This document shows, one piece after another, positions 5,906 through 6,519 of a stretch of DNA of 6,519 nucleotides. Both the position numbers and the translations under genes were made by a program. Location: contig JAFAPJ010000272.1 in NCBI GenBank assembly GCA_019247255.1, positions 1-6,519 on the forward strand, in the 5' to 3' direction. Positions within the stretch are counted from its first letter, which is position 1, and every line of letters begins with the position of its first letter. The DNA comes from Methylobacteriaceae bacterium. Lineage in GTDB: Bacteria > Pseudomonadota > Alphaproteobacteria > Rhizobiales > Beijerinckiaceae. The notes under the pieces were generated by a model. That model saw only the letters and a list, made by a program, of their open reading frames with translations, did not search any database and was not told where the DNA came from.

Positions 5906-6519
5906 ACCGTAACCTGCGTGCCGACCTCGACCACGCGGCCAGTCGGGATCTGGAAGAAGTCGGTCGCGTCCGAAGCGCTGCGCGCGAGCGCGATGAAGAG
6001 CTTATCCTGCCAGAGCGGCATCGAGGAGCGCACGGCCGGCCGGATCGAGCGCCGGGACAGGAAGAACGAGGTCGACATGATGTCGAACTTGAAGCCGAGA
6101 CGGCGCAGCTGCGCCAGGCTGCGCGGGATGTTGGGGATCTCCATGTAGCCGAAGGTGAGCTCGATCTTCCAGAACGAGTCGCCGATATGGTCGAGATGCA
6201 CGCGCTCCTCCGGAGGGACGCGCGGCATGTCGACCGAGCGCACGGTCAGGACGACGTTGCGCTCGTGCAGCACCTTGTTGTGCTTGAGGTTGTGGAGGAG
6301 CGCGGACGGCGCGGTCGCGGGGTCGCTCGTCAGGAAGATCGCGGTGCCGCGCACCCGATGCGGCGGGCTGCGCTCCAGCATGCCGACGAGCTCCGCCAGC
6401 GCCACGTCCGTCTTGCGGGCCTTCTCGAAGAGGATGCGCGTGCCCTTCACCCAGGTGCCCATGACGAGCACCAGGAAGGCCGCGAGCAGGAGGGGCATGA
6501 AGGCGCCCACGACGACCTT
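5902..6519 (-). CDS. kup: Potassium uptake protein Kup, C-terminal part (cut by window edge)
   Basis: The last 205 residues of a KUP/HAK/KT-type K+ uptake permease, normally around 620-650 residues; the start and most membrane helices lie beyond position 6519. Only the last hydrophobic helix (first ~22 visible residues) is present, followed by the cytoplasmic C-terminal domain. Family hallmarks: [32 protein letters not shown], then ATDFFQIP and the terminal RVVEVGTQV. The protein imports K+ across the inner membrane, probably with H+. The stop TGA is at 5902-5904, and the candidate mtgA start CTG overlaps it by three bases in the form CTGA, so kup and mtgA are probably cotranscribed. No damage is visible in the part present. 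Confidence 0.95.
   Translation of the reverse strand, partial: KVVVGAFMPLLLAAFLVLVMGTWVKGTRILFEKARKTDVALAELVGMLERSPPHRVRGTAIFLTSDPATAPSALLHNLKHNKVLHERNVVLTVRSVDMPRVPPEERVHLDHIGDSFWKIELTFGYMEIPNIPRSLAQLRRLGFKFDIMSTSFFLSRRSIRPAVRSSMPLWQDKLFIALARSASDATDFFQIPTGRVVEVGTQVTV

Noticed and set aside
1..6519. Search for transposase, integrase, CRISPR, toxin-antitoxin, tRNA or rRNA signatures
   Set aside because: None found. The sequence has uniform high GC and housekeeping-type genes, with no long repeats or composition break.

Overview
The window is GC-rich, gene-dense chromosomal DNA that looks like an alphaproteobacterium of the Hyphomicrobiales (Rhizobiales), possibly near the Methylobacteriaceae or Beijerinckiaceae. 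This rests on protein resemblance recalled from memory (thiolase, PhaR, a Cys-less L32, the EAL-domain wording) and on gene order; no search was run. There is no sign of a mobile element, CRISPR array, rRNA or tRNA.

Left part (52-2785): a polyhydroxybutyrate (PHB) module. On the minus strand, phaA (acetyl-CoA C-acetyltransferase) is followed by phaB (NADPH acetoacetyl-CoA reductase); together they turn acetyl-CoA into (R)-3-hydroxybutyryl-CoA, the monomer for PHA synthase, which is not in this window. Divergent from phaA across a 163-bp spacer is phaR on the plus strand, a PHB-responsive repressor. The 84-bp phaA-phaB spacer carries two adjacent hairpins.

Middle (2789-4489): a minus-strand 566-residue PAS-like / degenerate GGDEF / EAL protein meets phaR tail to tail with a 3-bp gap. 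Its cyclase signature is GGNRF, so cyclase activity is unlikely, but the EAL catalytic residues are all visible, so it is probably a c-di-GMP phosphodiesterase. Divergent from it is a small unrecognised plus-strand gene (4649-4897).

Right part (4910-6519, minus strand): the 3' end of kup (K+ uptake), then mtgA (monofunctional peptidoglycan glycosyltransferase), then rpmF (ribosomal protein L32). The mtgA reading frame has no ATG, GTG or TTG before its membrane anchor; the best-placed start is a CTG overlapping the kup stop as CTGA. rpmF starts at GTG, with a palindrome-rich leader that could pair over its ribosome binding site.

No wholly new system is evident. The points most worth a second look are the missing canonical mtgA start, the c-di-GMP gene beside the PHB regulator, the structured phaA-phaB spacer, the rpmF leader, the strong hairpin at the rpmF / small-gene convergence, and the small gene itself.
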